From Sisyra terminalis (lineage: Eukaryota > Arthropoda > Insecta > Neuroptera > Sisyridae): 64,000 bases of DNA. A program made the translations under genes and the position numbers. Positions 13,401 to 23,903 of the stretch are shown here, piece by piece. The notes under the pieces are model-generated. The model saw nothing but the letters and a program-made list of their open reading frames with translations, ran no database searches and had not been told where the DNA came from. The stretch spans positions 32,379,701-32,443,700 of the forward strand of contig OY292275.1 of the NCBI GenBank assembly GCA_958496175.1. The letters are read 5' to 3'. How positions within the stretch are numbered: the stretch's first letter is position 1; each line of letters opens with the position of its first letter.

Positions 13401-16400
13401 CAACTTAAGATGATAAGGAAAGTGAAATTTTACGTATGTGCCATAACGTTTATTGCTATTTGTTGCGTTAACTCTAAAATTATTTCGGCTATAAATGTTT
13501 GGGATGGAATGACACCGTGGTATACTGATTCGGGTGAGAAACATGATTAATAAATTATTTAAATATTCGCCGCTAAATTTATTTTTTCAAAAGAAATAAA
13601 TAAAGTGAAACTGTTTATCTCTAGCTACATTTTTGTCGAAGTATTTTGTAGTTTAAATTTCGGAGGAAACTTTCATTTTCACTTGATACTGATAATTGTA
13701 TAGAAACCTTAAAATGGAAATATTTAATTAAAAATCATTTTAAACAACACATTCTTTTATTCAAACTTTAGTTGGCCAACTGCCTTAATTAAAAAATGCA
13801 CTTAAAATTTCATGATCCAAATACGAATTATATATGAGTTAAAGGATTACGATTAAAAAGTTTTGAACTGAGATTATTGTATCGATATTAAACTAAACGT
13901 TTATATAGTTGAACTTTCCTTTTTCTTTGTGAATGTAAAGTAAAAAAGCTTTAAGCTTATTCTACTTCTAGCGAAATATTTTGAAATTTAATATTTACTT
14001 TATTAATTTTATTTTTTCGTGAAGAATTTAACATAAAACAAAAATGTTTTAGACATTTACACTGATTTTTTAACTCCTCATAGAGATTTGAAATTATATT
14101 ATAAATAATTAATACGTCGCAAAGGGTTTATAAAATCAGGTATTTCGCAAAACAGCTATGTTATGTAAAATGATTGAACGGCGTCCAGATGAATTACGTT
14201 ACGTTTTACGTTACTGCTATCAGAGTTAAGACGTAATGCAAAATGGTTTAGTTAGTAATTATTTAGTTAATAAAAAAATAAGTAAATAATTACAGTTTCA
14301 AACAAATATAAAGGATTATTAATAAAAAAATAGCCTTTTACCGATATAAATCATTGTTATAAAACTATAATGGAAATGAATGAAAATTTTTAACTATTAA
14401 GAAAATATAATAATGTTAACCTTTTATAGTTTTAATCATGATTTACCTCTTAATAAATCAACAGCTTATGGTAAAATAAAACAGCCTTTTTCGTAGCTTG
14501 ATAAAATATTAATTTCGTTTTACATATTTTTCTTTGAACTTTTTTTGAATTAAAAATTATTGATTCACAATACTCGTTTTTATGACCTAGAGAACCATGA
14601 GCCACAAAAAAGGCTAAAATAAACAATCTTAATTCCATTTACCGCTGTTGTATATAAGCTTCAATCCTTGTCCTGCTGGATTGATAAACACAAAAGGTTT
14701 ATGCAATTCTGCGTGTTAAATTTCAGTAAATATGAATAACCACTAAACGCCATCCAGCTGTCTTACATAAAGGAGTTGTTGGGATTTGTTTTGAAAAACA
14801 ACTAGTGGTTTTGTGAAACAACTGATTCGTTATCTGATTTTGGTGTTTGGTGTGAGCAAGAAGATGTTTAAGTGGGTAACCATTTTAATTATCAACGAAT
14901 AATGTAGAGATACTGAGAGTAGTTTTGCTCCTTTAGAATTTTCTAAAAATTTAGGTTTTTGCAAATAAATAAAAGACTATTTTCACTTGTGATCAACTAT
15001 CAACTCAGGCTTAACATAACTTACTGAACCTACTGACTACATATCCGATCTTTGCATAAATGTATAAACTTTTGCTAGCATCTATGAAAATGTAGTTCTG
15101 TAATACAACTTTATTGATCTATTTTTTTAATATTGCAATCATTTATTGCATTTCTAATTCACCAAAAGCGTAAATATCAAAACGAAAGTCTTCCATAAAA
15201 TTTAAAAATTGTTTTCATCATTTCATAAGGATGTCTTGTTACTGTAATAATGGTCAATAGTATTCTTACTATAAATACTGTAATACTATTCTAACATAGT
15301 CAACCTTAAAATCCTATTAGAACATTTTTTAAAGAAAAACTAAAAATTACAAAAACTGTTTTAGTTGTTAGATAAGTTTTAGTTTTTTTTTCTTAAGATT
15401 TAATTATACTTGCTCTATAACTGCAATGATCTTTATCGACTTTTTGAATTTTATTACAATTCTGGAAATAAAAATCTGTAGTAGTTGCGGGGCTTGAACC
15501 CAGACCTTCCTGATATACAAAGCAATGATCATAAGCAAAGCAATGAGTACTATTAAGTGGACTAAGTTTAAGTTTTAATGAGTAAATTTCATGCTTATAT
15601 ACTTATATGTGTAATATTTGTTACAGCTTGTAACTGCAACGGTTTTTCAAATCGTTGTATATTTGATGAAGCATTATACAATCGAACTGGACATGGTGGT
15701 TACTGCTTAGAGTGCTCATCGAATCGCGATGGACCTAACTGCGAACGCTGTAGAGTTAATTACTATCAACGAGAAGATGGGCGGTGCATGCCTTGTGATT
15801 GTAATGAAGTAGGATCTCGCAATTTACAATGTAATCGTGAGGGAAAATGTCAATGTAAACCTGGAGTCGCTGGTGACAAATGTGACCACTGTGCCCCTAA
15901 CCATTATGACTTTGGTTCTCATGGTTGTAAACTTTGTGGATGTTCAGAATCTGGATCTCGCGATAATACTCCATCTTGTGACACAGTAACTGGTGTATGC
16001 TTATGTAAAGAAAATGTTGAAGGAAAACGGTGCCGTGAATGCAAACCAGGATTTTTCAACTTGGATTTGGAAAATGAATTTGGTTGTACTCCTTGCTTTT
16101 GCTACGGCCATGCTTCTGTTTGCGATACAGCTCATGGTTATTCAAAAGTATTGATTACTTCATTCTTTGATCGAAGCAATGAACGGTGGAAAGCGGAAGA
16201 TGAATATAGAAGAAACGTAGAAATCAGTTACAAAGGAATTGAACAAAGCATTGCCGTAAGCGCTCCAGATAGAGCAGCAGTTTACTTGTTAGCACCCGAT
16301 AGATTTTTGGGAGATCAAAGAGCATCATACAATCGAGATTTACACTTCACTTTACGAATTGGGGAAAATGGAGCATCACCAACAGCTGCAGATATTCGTC

Positions 16401-19400
16401 TTGAAGGATCTGATTTTTCAGTTTCAAACACAATATTTGGACAGGGAAATCCATTACCAGGAATAGGAGTAAGTCCCTTCAACTTTAACTTTTTATACGT
16501 ACTTATTATAACATTATATGATTTTTATCTCTTAGGCTCAAGATTTTAAATTTCGACTTCATGAACATCCCGATTATGGCTGGCAACCGCATCTTTCGGC
16601 TCGTGCTTTCATGTCAATTTTAGCTAATTTAACTGCTATTAAAATTCGAGCTACCTATACACCACGAGGTGTTGGATTCCTAGACAATGTTCGATTAGCA
16701 ACGGCTCAAAGAGGAGCTGCTGGCGAACCAGCCAATTGGATTGAACGATGCGAATGTCCCACAGGATATGTCGGGCAATTCTGTGAATCATGTGCTCCAG
16801 GATATCGACATTCACCAGCTTTCGGGGGACCTTTCATGCAGTGTGAATTATGTGACTGCAATAAACATGCAGAAATTTGCGACTCTGAAACTGGAAGATG
16901 TATTTGTCAGCATAATACTGCAGGCGACAATTGTGAAGTTTGTGCCAAAGGATATTATGGAAATGCTTTATTAGGTACACAGTACGATTGCAAACCATGC
17001 TTATGTCCAAACAATGGAGCGTGTTTACAACTACCAGACAACACCACTGTTTGTCTTGAATGTCCTACTGGTTACGCTGGTAATTATTTAAAAGATATAT
17101 TTTTGCTTTAATGTAGATAAACACTTTATACAATTTTACTTTAAATAGGGCCTCGGTGTGATATATGTTCCGATGGATATTTTGGTGACCCAACTGGAGA
17201 ATCTGGAATTGTCAAAGCTTGTCTACCTTGTGTTTGTAACCATAATATTGATTTAAACGCCGTTGGAAATTGTAATCGAACTACTGGAGAGTGCTTAAAG
17301 TGTATTCATAACACAGCTGGAAAACATTGTGATCATTGCCTTCCAGGTAAATTATTTTAGATTTCAAATTAATAACAATTGGATATTTTTCGTTTCTAAA
17401 GCATTCACAAAAACTTAAAGTAATCAATCTTTCATTCATCGATTTTTTTGATTTTTTTTGCTGCTGTATCATTCTATTGTTGTCTTCGATTATACATTAC
17501 ATGGACTGCTAAAAAGCCACTCATAGAAACAATGATAATGACGTCATATCGTGATAACATGTTTTTTTCGATCGCACATAACACATATTAACACCGACTG
17601 GCATATTGCGAGAGAAAAAATATTTAAATTAATTTTTTTTTTTTTGGTCATCATTTAGAAAGGCACTGATTTCGTAGGAGTTATTTCTTTATTTTTTAAA
17701 TTTTATCAGTATCTAATGAAGAAATCTCAAATCTTTTTTTTATGATTTAGGTTTTTACGGCGATGCTTTGGCGGTTCCTAAAGGAGACTGTAAGCAATGT
17801 GAATGTTACCCGCCGGGAACTAAAGAATCAGATAATGGTCCGCCCTTATGTGACCAACTCACTGGGCAATGTTCTTGTAAACCACATGTACTTGGTCGGA
17901 ATTGTGATCAATGTGAAGATGGTTTTTATAATATCGATAGCGGTGAAGGATGTCAACATTGTAATTGTGATTCAATTGGTTCTTATAACCACACATGCAA
18001 CGTCCGAACAGGACAGTGCTTCTGTAGAGCAGGAATTACAGGGTAAACTAAAATCCATCCATTCTTTAAATGAAGAGCTATTATTTGTATTTTTTGGTTT
18101 TTAGTTTACGTTGCGATAAATGTGAAGTTCATAAATATGGTTTTTCACGAGAAGGATGTAAAAGCTGTGATTGTGATTCAATCGGTTCAGCCGGATTACA
18201 GTGTGAATCCAATGGACAATGCCCAGTATGACTTAATTTATTTATTTAATCAAGAAACATGAAAAATTAATCATTTTTCTTTTAGTGTTTGCCAAACGTT
18301 GAAGGTCGAAAATGTGATCGGTGTAAAGAAAATAAATACGATCGAAAACAAGGATGCATCGATTGTCCACCGTGTTACAACTTAGTGCTAGACGCTGTCA
18401 ACGAACATCAAAGAAAACTCACTGATTTAAAGAAAATTTTAGACGATATAGCTAACAATCCCACTGTAATTGATGATAAAGATTTTGAAAATAAGTTAGA
18501 AGAAGTACAACGTCGAGTTCATGAGCTATTTGTCGAAGCACAGAAGGGAGTTGGAAGTAAGTTCGATAAGTTATCACTTAAAAATCATGATTAATAAAAT
18601 TGTTTCATTAGGTGGCGGTTTGACATTAACCGAGCATTTATCGGAAATAAAAAATCGTTTAAAAGCTGTTCACGATTTACTCGATACCATTACTAATTTA
18701 ATGAGCGTTGTTGAAATAAACACTGCCTTAACAAGAAGTAACGTTTCTGAAGCTGAATCAATTACGGATGAAGCGAAACAACTATTAAATGTATAATATG
18801 CGTTAAAATTTTCAAGATTTTTTTTATTAATTAAATTATTTTCAGGACGCTTTATTGTATCTCAGTGTAAATGGAACCGAGGCCTACGAGCGAGCAGTAG
18901 AAAAATCGAATGAATATGGACATCAAAATGATCAAATGAAATCTATATCTCATGAAGCTCGTCAAAAAGCAGACGAACTAGAACTTGAAGCCAAACAAAT
19001 ACAAAACACAGCTAATTTAGCTCGCAATATGTCCAGTCAAGCTTACGATATAGCAAAAAAATCTGTGGATAAGCTCAGTACAACAAAGTAAGTGCACTAT
19101 TTAGGAGAACCTGGGGCGGAACGGGGTACCTAAGTTTTAATTACAATTTACGAGAGATTTAAAGAAACAATCACATTGTTTTGTAATTTATATATTTATT
19201 TAATTCATTCTTTACAAACAAAAAAAAGTTTTATTGATTTAAATTAATAATTGATATTAAAAATTTAGGTTTCAAAATCAAATGGAAATTTCCCATTCTG
19301 CCCACTCTCTGGGGCACAATGGGAAATGAGTCCGGGGCGCAATAGGATACTTGTTATTGGCTTAGTTCACAGATGAAGACACTGTCATCATCGTGTTTAG

Positions 19401-21644
19401 TCAAATGTGCCCATTTTTGACAAATACTGCAGGAAAATCAGCTTTCATTAGATTTGGACTTTTAATTCTCACAGTATAAGCAGATTACCTCTGCATCTTC
19501 TGATCTTTCCTATATATGGGCTGTCGGTTAGTTTTCCTTATATATGTACGCACTATCTGCTGATAAAGCAAAAGTATCTATCTGAGTGGGAAATACTATC
19601 TGAATGGTATATCCCATTCCGCCCCACTCATTGTGCCCCAAAGCAACTTTCCCACAAGCACGACTATTATGGCAGGATATATTGGTTATATTTGAATTAT
19701 CACTAGGCTTTTAGTTAGTCATCAGTATGTTTTAACAAACATGTCATGTTAATATTCAAACAAAAAATAGAACATAGGATAATTACCTTAGTGTTACTTT
19801 GCAAAAATTAGAATTCGGAAACGTTTATTTCGACTTTTGATGAAAATAAAAACAACTCCACTCTTTACTGGCGATAGCCACTTTTTATTATGCAGCACAG
19901 TTAATTGAACATTGAGTATGATTTTTACGCGTTTTTGTCACCTGTAACAAGCGCTAATTCCATTTCCCATTCCGCCCCGTGTTCCCATAAATGTACTTTT
20001 TACGAATAATTCCTCAAATTATTGAAATATAAAAACGGATTATACATCCCCTGACACTAAAGATCGGCAGCCTTTCTAAAGTTAAGAGTAATTTTTTTGG
20101 TGCGGTGAACAAATACAATTTATGATAGCATTAATCAGCATTAGTAATATAATTTATTGAATCTTATCAATTAATTAGAATTCCGAAAAGTTAAAAAATA
20201 TTTTTTTCTTTCAATTTCCATAGCCTCGATTATTTTAAATCCTTTTTACATTACGATATTGAATCAACATTTCAAATATTTTCTGTAATATAGATATAAC
20301 AACCTTAATCTAATATTTTTTATTACATTTTTTAAATTTTCACTAATTTACCGGTAATTGTTGATATTAACCGCATTTACAACATTTTACAGAACTGAAG
20401 TAATTAAATACTTTTTTAACATTTCAGTCATAACACAGGATCTTTAAAAAATGTTATAACATCAGCGAAAGATAAATTAGAAACAACACAATTGCTTACT
20501 AAAGATACTCAAGAACGTGCTCAAGAAGTGCACAAAGAAGCTCTTGATGTTCTGCAAGAAGTAAATACCATTACCATACCGCCTGTAAACACTAAAAAGT
20601 TGAAAAATGATGCTCAATGGGAAGCAGAAGAGGTATTTCAGTTTTACTAACATAAAATCATTCCTTTTAACTTATAAATAATAATTTTAGGCAGTTCAAA
20701 TAATAGATAAAATCGACAAACTAGAAAACCAGCATAAAGATATGGTCGAAGACATTTTAGATTTAATCGATCAATCATCAAATTTGCTTACAAACGCAAC
20801 TGATCAACAACAATTAATTGATGAATTGCTCAGTGATGCTGACGCAGCTAAAAATAAAGCTGAGAAAGCGGTTGCTCTTGGTGATAAAACATTGGAAGAA
20901 GCAACAAAAACTTATGAAACTTTACGTAACTTTGATCAACAAGTGCAAGATAGTAAAGATGCTGCAGCAAATTCATTAGAAGAAGTTGACAAAATTCGCG
21001 AACTTATCTATGACAGTTTAAATAAGACTGAAGATGCCAAAAAAGCACTGCTTGGAGCTGAATCTAATGCTGAGCAAGCAAGAAATACAGCTCAACAAGC
21101 ACAAAATATGTATGCAGAACCTGCGTCCACTGAGGCTGAAAAAATTAAACTTGAAGCCGATACTGCACATAAACAGGCTGCAAAATTACGTCTTGAAGCA
21201 AATGATTTTGCTGATCGAGTTGCGGAAACTGCAAATACTTTAAAGAACTTTGAAGATCAGGCAGTGAATGATAAAAATTTAATTTCAGAAGCTAAACGAA
21301 AAGTTGGCCAAGCAGAGTCTGATTCTACAGAAGCATCTAAACAAGTTAAAAAAGCTGTTGATGAAGTACAACAAATTATTAACATACTATTAGACTTACC
21401 ATCAATTAGTACCAAAGAATTAGATGCTCTCGAAGAAAAACTAAAACTTATTGAAACGAATTTCACAGCGGCCAATTTAGATCAGCGTATCCAGCAAGTA
21501 CGTGAGGAAAAACAAAAACAAATATTACTTATCGGTCACTATGAAAAAGAAGTTGAAAGATTAACTAAGGAAGTGGAAAACATCAGAGATATCAGTGAGT
21601 CTCTTCCAGATGGATGTTTCAAAAGAACGAAGTTGGAACCGTAA
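5879..21644 (+). CDS. LanB2: Laminin subunit gamma (LanB2-type), lacking first exon
   Basis: This is the gamma chain of the laminin heterotrimer, a secreted basement-membrane protein that pairs with alpha and beta chains through a C-terminal coiled coil. Exons: 5879-6140, 6206-6507, 7305-7479, 9687-9821, 15627-16468, 16536-17079, 17149-17346, 17751-18042, 18105-18225, 18286-18556, 18612-18790, 18846-19087, 20428-20632, 20691-21644. All junctions are GT-AG with matching phases and give 1573 residues, starting at [11 protein letters not shown]. Domain order is LN (about 1-235), LE repeats, an L4/IVa domain (about 465-630), LE repeats (about 650-985), then coiled coil to the end. Human gamma-1 is about 1609 residues, so only about 35 N-terminal residues with the signal peptide are missing. 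The nidogen-site motif reads NIDLNAV. The tail is [11 protein letters not shown] poly(A) signal lies near 21911. Confidence 0.96.
6622..7074 (-). CDS. DYNLT1: Dynein light chain Tctex-type (DYNLT1/Dlc90F-like), main form
   Basis: This is a light chain of cytoplasmic dynein that dimerises and binds the intermediate chain and cargo. Exon 1 is 7074-6979 ([20 protein letters not shown] and on to HEK) and exon 2 is 6849-6622, joined by a clean GT-AG intron in phase 0. The product is 107 residues against about 111-113 in the family. The family C-terminal half is obvious: [49 protein letters not shown], then [11 protein letters not shown] and stop. The gene is nested on the opposite strand in a laminin intron between laminin exons 6206-6507 and 7305-7479. 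An AATAAA on its strand lies near 6530. Confidence 0.92.
7656..8445. mobile_element. TIR element in laminin intron, with nested MITE pieces
   Basis: The ends are inverted: ttgattccccgataaaatat at 7656 against a right end whose reverse complement is ttgatcctccgataaaatat. No transposase ORF remains. Inside are a half copy of the palindromic family described at 22125-22349 (about 7990-8065) and a half copy of the family at 22897-23383 (about 8185-8340), so it is a nest of elements. Confidence 0.55.
9687..9821 (+). CDS. LanB2: Laminin gamma LE-repeat exon
   Basis: A 135-nt exon encoding the middle of the first LE (laminin-type EGF) repeats: [20 protein letters not shown] followed by [13 protein letters not shown]. 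Entry phase (g|gt) and exit phase (c|ct) match the exons at 7305-7479 and 15627-16468. It stands alone between introns of 2.2 kb and 5.8 kb that are full of mobile-element debris. Confidence 0.95.
10407..10470. repeat. Short dispersed repeat (CTAGCTGATACCTGCAACTTCG type)
   Basis: The motif ctgatacctgcaacttcgcc resembles the end of a repeat widespread in insect genomes, and a better copy occurs inverted at 59762-59806 (gacgaagtcgcggggatc). Only the end is recognisable here. Confidence 0.4.
11055..11808 (-). pseudogene. Non-LTR retrotransposon remnant (RNase H plus C-terminal zinc-knuckle-like part)
   Basis: Two overlapping frames on the minus strand make up the 3' end of a Jockey/I/R1-type LINE polyprotein. 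The first (11808-11254) is RNase H-like: [40 protein letters not shown]. The second (11285-11055) has the usual C-terminal block: [35 protein letters not shown]. They overlap near 11254-11285, which marks a frameshift. The RNase H position that normally reads TDS is MDF, so catalysis is lost. The reverse transcriptase part is absent, so this is a 5'-truncated dead copy inside laminin intron 9822-15626. Confidence 0.8.
12209..12831. mobile_element. 623-bp TIR element (CAGTGAAACCT ends), Tc/pogo-like
   Basis: The left end cagtgaaacctgaataagtg is mirrored by the right end, whose reverse complement is cagtgaaacctacataagtg. CAGTG...CACTG ends flanked by TA on the left (CA on the right) resemble non-autonomous pogo/Tc-mariner elements. 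Sub-terminal copies of ctctataagtga occur in both halves. No ORF is seen. Confidence 0.6.
13410..13533 (+). CDS. Orphan signal-peptide exon inside laminin intron
   Basis: An ATG opens [20 protein letters not shown], a typical signal peptide with a basic start and hydrophobic core, followed by [13 protein letters not shown] and WYTDSG. The exon closes at a good donor (tcgg|gtgaga), leaving phase 1. Just upstream (about 13180-13230) is a locally GC/CpG-richer patch that could be a promoter or 5'UTR. The next laminin exon (15627) accepts exactly phase 1, so splicing would attach this leader to the LE repeats. It could instead be exon 1 of an unrelated nested gene whose other exons I cannot see. 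Confidence 0.4.
15465..15540 (-). repeat. tRNA-like SINE fragment
   Basis: On the minus strand the sequence ggtctgggttcaagccccgc contains a pol III B-box-like stretch (GGTTCAAGCCC). The neighbouring aataaaaatctgta matches the clearer SINE copies at 27795-27975 and 32851-33028. There is no complete cloverleaf, so it is not called a tRNA gene. Confidence 0.4.
15627..18556 (+). CDS. LanB2: Laminin gamma LE arrays and L4 domain exons
   Basis: Exons 15627-16468, 16536-17079, 17149-17346, 17751-18042, 18105-18225 and 18286-18556 carry cysteine-rich LE repeats on both sides of an L4 (IVa) module. The L4 runs from about 16136 ([16 protein letters not shown]) to about 16707 ([11 protein letters not shown]). 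The nidogen-binding LE repeat is in 17149-17346, with [10 protein letters not shown] at 17244-17273. The array ends at the paired cysteines CIDCPPC in exon 18286-18556, where the coiled coil begins. Introns here are short apart from 17347-17750. Confidence 0.95.
18612..21644 (+). CDS. LanB2: Laminin gamma coiled-coil exons
   Basis: Exons 18612-18790, 18846-19087, 20428-20632 and 20691-21644 encode the alanine/glutamate/lysine-rich heptad region (domains II/I) that winds with the alpha and beta chains. The final exon is the largest, at 954 nt. The C-terminus has the conserved Cys (PDGCF) that pairs with the beta chain, and a glutamate seven residues after it, as in vertebrate gamma-1, but the tail is one residue shorter. 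Confidence 0.95.
19102..19988. mobile_element. TIR element with CCCATTCCGCCCC ends in laminin intron
   Basis: The left end gagaacctggggcggaac and the right end (reverse complement gggaacacggggcggaat) are inverted repeats. Two more copies of the CCCATTCNGCCC / GGGGC(A/G)CAATGGG motif sit inside, near 19293-19330 and 19613-19640. The GC-rich ends stand out against AT-rich flanks. No ORF is visible. The element lies entirely within laminin intron 19088-20427. Confidence 0.6.
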
Positions 21645-22124
21645 TGATTGTACAATAATTTATTCATCTGAGTTGTTTCAGTACAACTATATCCTTTTCT
21701 TATTTTTGTACATAAATATAATTTTTCAATTGAAATATAAAATAATTTTTATAGTTCCCTGCTTTAATATTCCAAAATATAAAGTTTTAGTTTTATATTT
21801 AGTTCTGTATAAAATTTAAACTTTAATAATAACCTGTTTTTATAGTGTTATATTTGTTTTAACTATATAATTGAATATTTCAAAATGTAACAAATATTAT
21901 AAATTATAGTAATAAATTGGATTTTTTAAATATATTCTTTGAAACAAATCTTTTCTAACCAAAACACTTTTCCCAAAAAAGAAAATATAAAAATAAAAAT
22001 TATTAAAAAAAACGAACAATATATTTTAGGTTCAAGAAAGTAGAAATATTCAAAATTATAATACTGAGATAATGAAATCTTTTAATTACAATACTCATAT
22101 ATTAGGATAACTTAAAAAACCGAC

Positions 22125-22349
22125 GGCTCAAGTGTACTATAACACACCCACATTCTGGCAACGTTGCATTTTCGACTTTGTTTTTAATTTAATTCGCGAT
22201 ATTTTTCTTAATTCAATTCTAATACGGTATAATTCTCTCTTTTGTGGCTAAATTTTCATTATGGACCGATTTAATCTCGAATTAAATTAAAAACAAAGTC
22301 GACAATGCAACGTTGCCAGATTCTGGGTGTGCTAAAGTACACTTGAGCC
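22125..22349. mobile_element. Palindromic MITE, family B, full copy
   Basis: Perfect outer ends ggctcaagtgtact / agtacacttgagcc continue as a roughly 75-bp inverted repeat containing tctggcaacgttgcat. Half or diverged copies occur at about 7990-8065, 23065-23185, 33921-34124 and 47533-47668. It is non-coding. Confidence 0.75.
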
Positions 22350-22470
22350 AAATCGACAATTTTTTTTTGAGTCTTACTAAAATATGCTATTTTAAGATCA
22401 CTATCCAAAAATTAATCGAAAAAATAAATAAATAAATAATAATGAGTAGCCTCTAAACATTTTTTATTGG

Positions 22471-22578
22471 GCTGTTAGAAAAGGCATTTTAAAAGTTCAA
22501 AAAACCCATTAGAAGTCGTTTAAAGTTATTAAAAGCATTTTAAATGTAATGATTTCAAAATGCCTTTTTGTAACAGGG
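22471..22578. mobile_element. Short MITE, family A (CTGTTA...TAACAGGG)
   Basis: About 108 bp with ends ctgtta... and ...taacaggg. The core (cccattagaagtcgttta, then atgatttcaaaatgcct) recurs at 36051-36171, 41484-41598 and 46835-46960. Confidence 0.75.
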
Positions 22579-22579
22579 A

Positions 22580-22804
22580 AGTCTCATGTCCTTTTTAGGG
22601 ACGTCAATATTTAGCAAAATTGCATTTTCTCCTTTAGTTTAATAATTAAATTTGTGTTTTTTTTTTGTTAGTTCAATTCTAACATCGTATAATTTTCTAT
22701 TTTGTTAAATTTTCATTATGGCCCGATTTATTCGCGACTTAAATTAAAAACAAAGTGCAAAATACAACGTCAAATATTGGCGTCCCTAAAAGGCACTTGA
22801 GACT
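22580..22804. mobile_element. Palindromic MITE, family B, second copy
   Basis: Ends agtctcatgtcctttttagg and cctaaaaggcacttgagact pair with each other, and the interior shares cccgatttattcgcg and attaaaaacaaagt with the copy at 22125-22349. It abuts the family A MITE at 22578 with no spacer. Confidence 0.7.
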
Positions 22805-22896
22805 AAGAATCGACTGTGAATTATTCTTATAGACCTGGCTTTTCACGGTACCCGAAAGAAAATAATTCAGCAGTGATCAATCGCATTACAGCAAGC

Positions 22897-23383
22897 CTAT
22901 GATTTTTATGACGCCTAGTCGGATTCTTATCTATCTATCTCGATAAAATTAAACGAAATTTAAGATTAACAATTTTCGATATCTCGCTTTACTTACAAGA
23001 AATCGATACTTAAAAATTTAATATTTTTCGCAAACTATACAATTCCTTGTCGATATAAAAAAGGTTGACTCAAGTTCCTTTTAGAACAGTCAAACCTGGC
23101 AACGTTACATCTTCTACTTTGTTTTTTATTCTTTTCGTGATTTTGTTTTTTGTTAATGCAATTCTAATATGGTATGCTTTTCTCTTTTAAAATAGGTAGA
23201 ATCGCGATGGTAAACAATTACTTTTTTTAAAAAATTAAGACAAATCCGTCTAAAAAACAATTTTTAAGTATCGATATCTCGTAAACTAAGCAAAATATCG
23301 AAAAAATGTATTCTTTTTTTCGTTTTATTTTATTATGATCTATAATAATCTGCCTTCAAATCGTGGCGTCGTAAGAATCGTAG
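22897..23383. mobile_element. Palindromic element, family C, with family B half inside
   Basis: The left arm (ctatgatttttatgacgcc, later gatatctcgctttacttac) is inverted at the right (gtaagaatcgtag; tatcgatatctcgtaaac). A half copy lies at about 8185-8340. A family B half (tggcaacgttacatcttcta) occupies about 23065-23185, so one element sits inside the other. Confidence 0.6.
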
Positions 23384-23903
23384 TATCCCCAATATCACTA
23401 TTTATGCTGATAACACGTTCAGGAAGTTTGGTACGCAACCTACATAATAAAGAAATTGTTTCATTAGCCAAATGAGGTATAGCGCCATTCTATTGAAACC
23501 AAATGTTCTCTAGATCAATATTCATTAATTCAGACCACAAAATTCGGTTATCATCCGACGATATCGATCATCGTCTATCCAAACGAATTTAGTGATCCAT
23601 CTATATTTTATCTATCCTTAAAAAAAACGCGCAATTTGAAACACATTTTATGATAAATTAACAATTTCAATAACGAAAAAAGTTTTTTTTCTGCCACCTT
23701 ATACATGTAATTATTATTGTTAGGTCCAATATCTTTATAAAGATTTTCGTGAAATTTTAAACTTTTGTAAAATTTCGTGAAATAGCGTCCTGAAAATAAA
23801 ATGTAGGTAATGAGATTTTAAAATAACGATATACATAAAATTTAAATATATTTTATTATAAATTTTTATTATGATATTTTTCGTTCACAATAATCACATT
23901 TAT

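Larger units (their letters stand above)
21645..23903. other. Intergenic repeat nest between laminin and NOP2
   Basis: There is no gene here. The two flanking genes converge. The laminin 3'UTR and poly(A) signal occupy the first few hundred bases. The rest is a row of four adjacent foldback elements, annotated separately at 22125-22349, 22471-22578, 22580-22804 and 22897-23383. Confidence 0.7.

Noticed and set aside
14450..14638. Minus-strand 62-aa frame starting with a signal-peptide-like [18 protein letters not shown]
   Set aside because: No clear donor, no partner exon and no homology; the only TATA-like motif is too close upstream of the ATG. Too weak to call.
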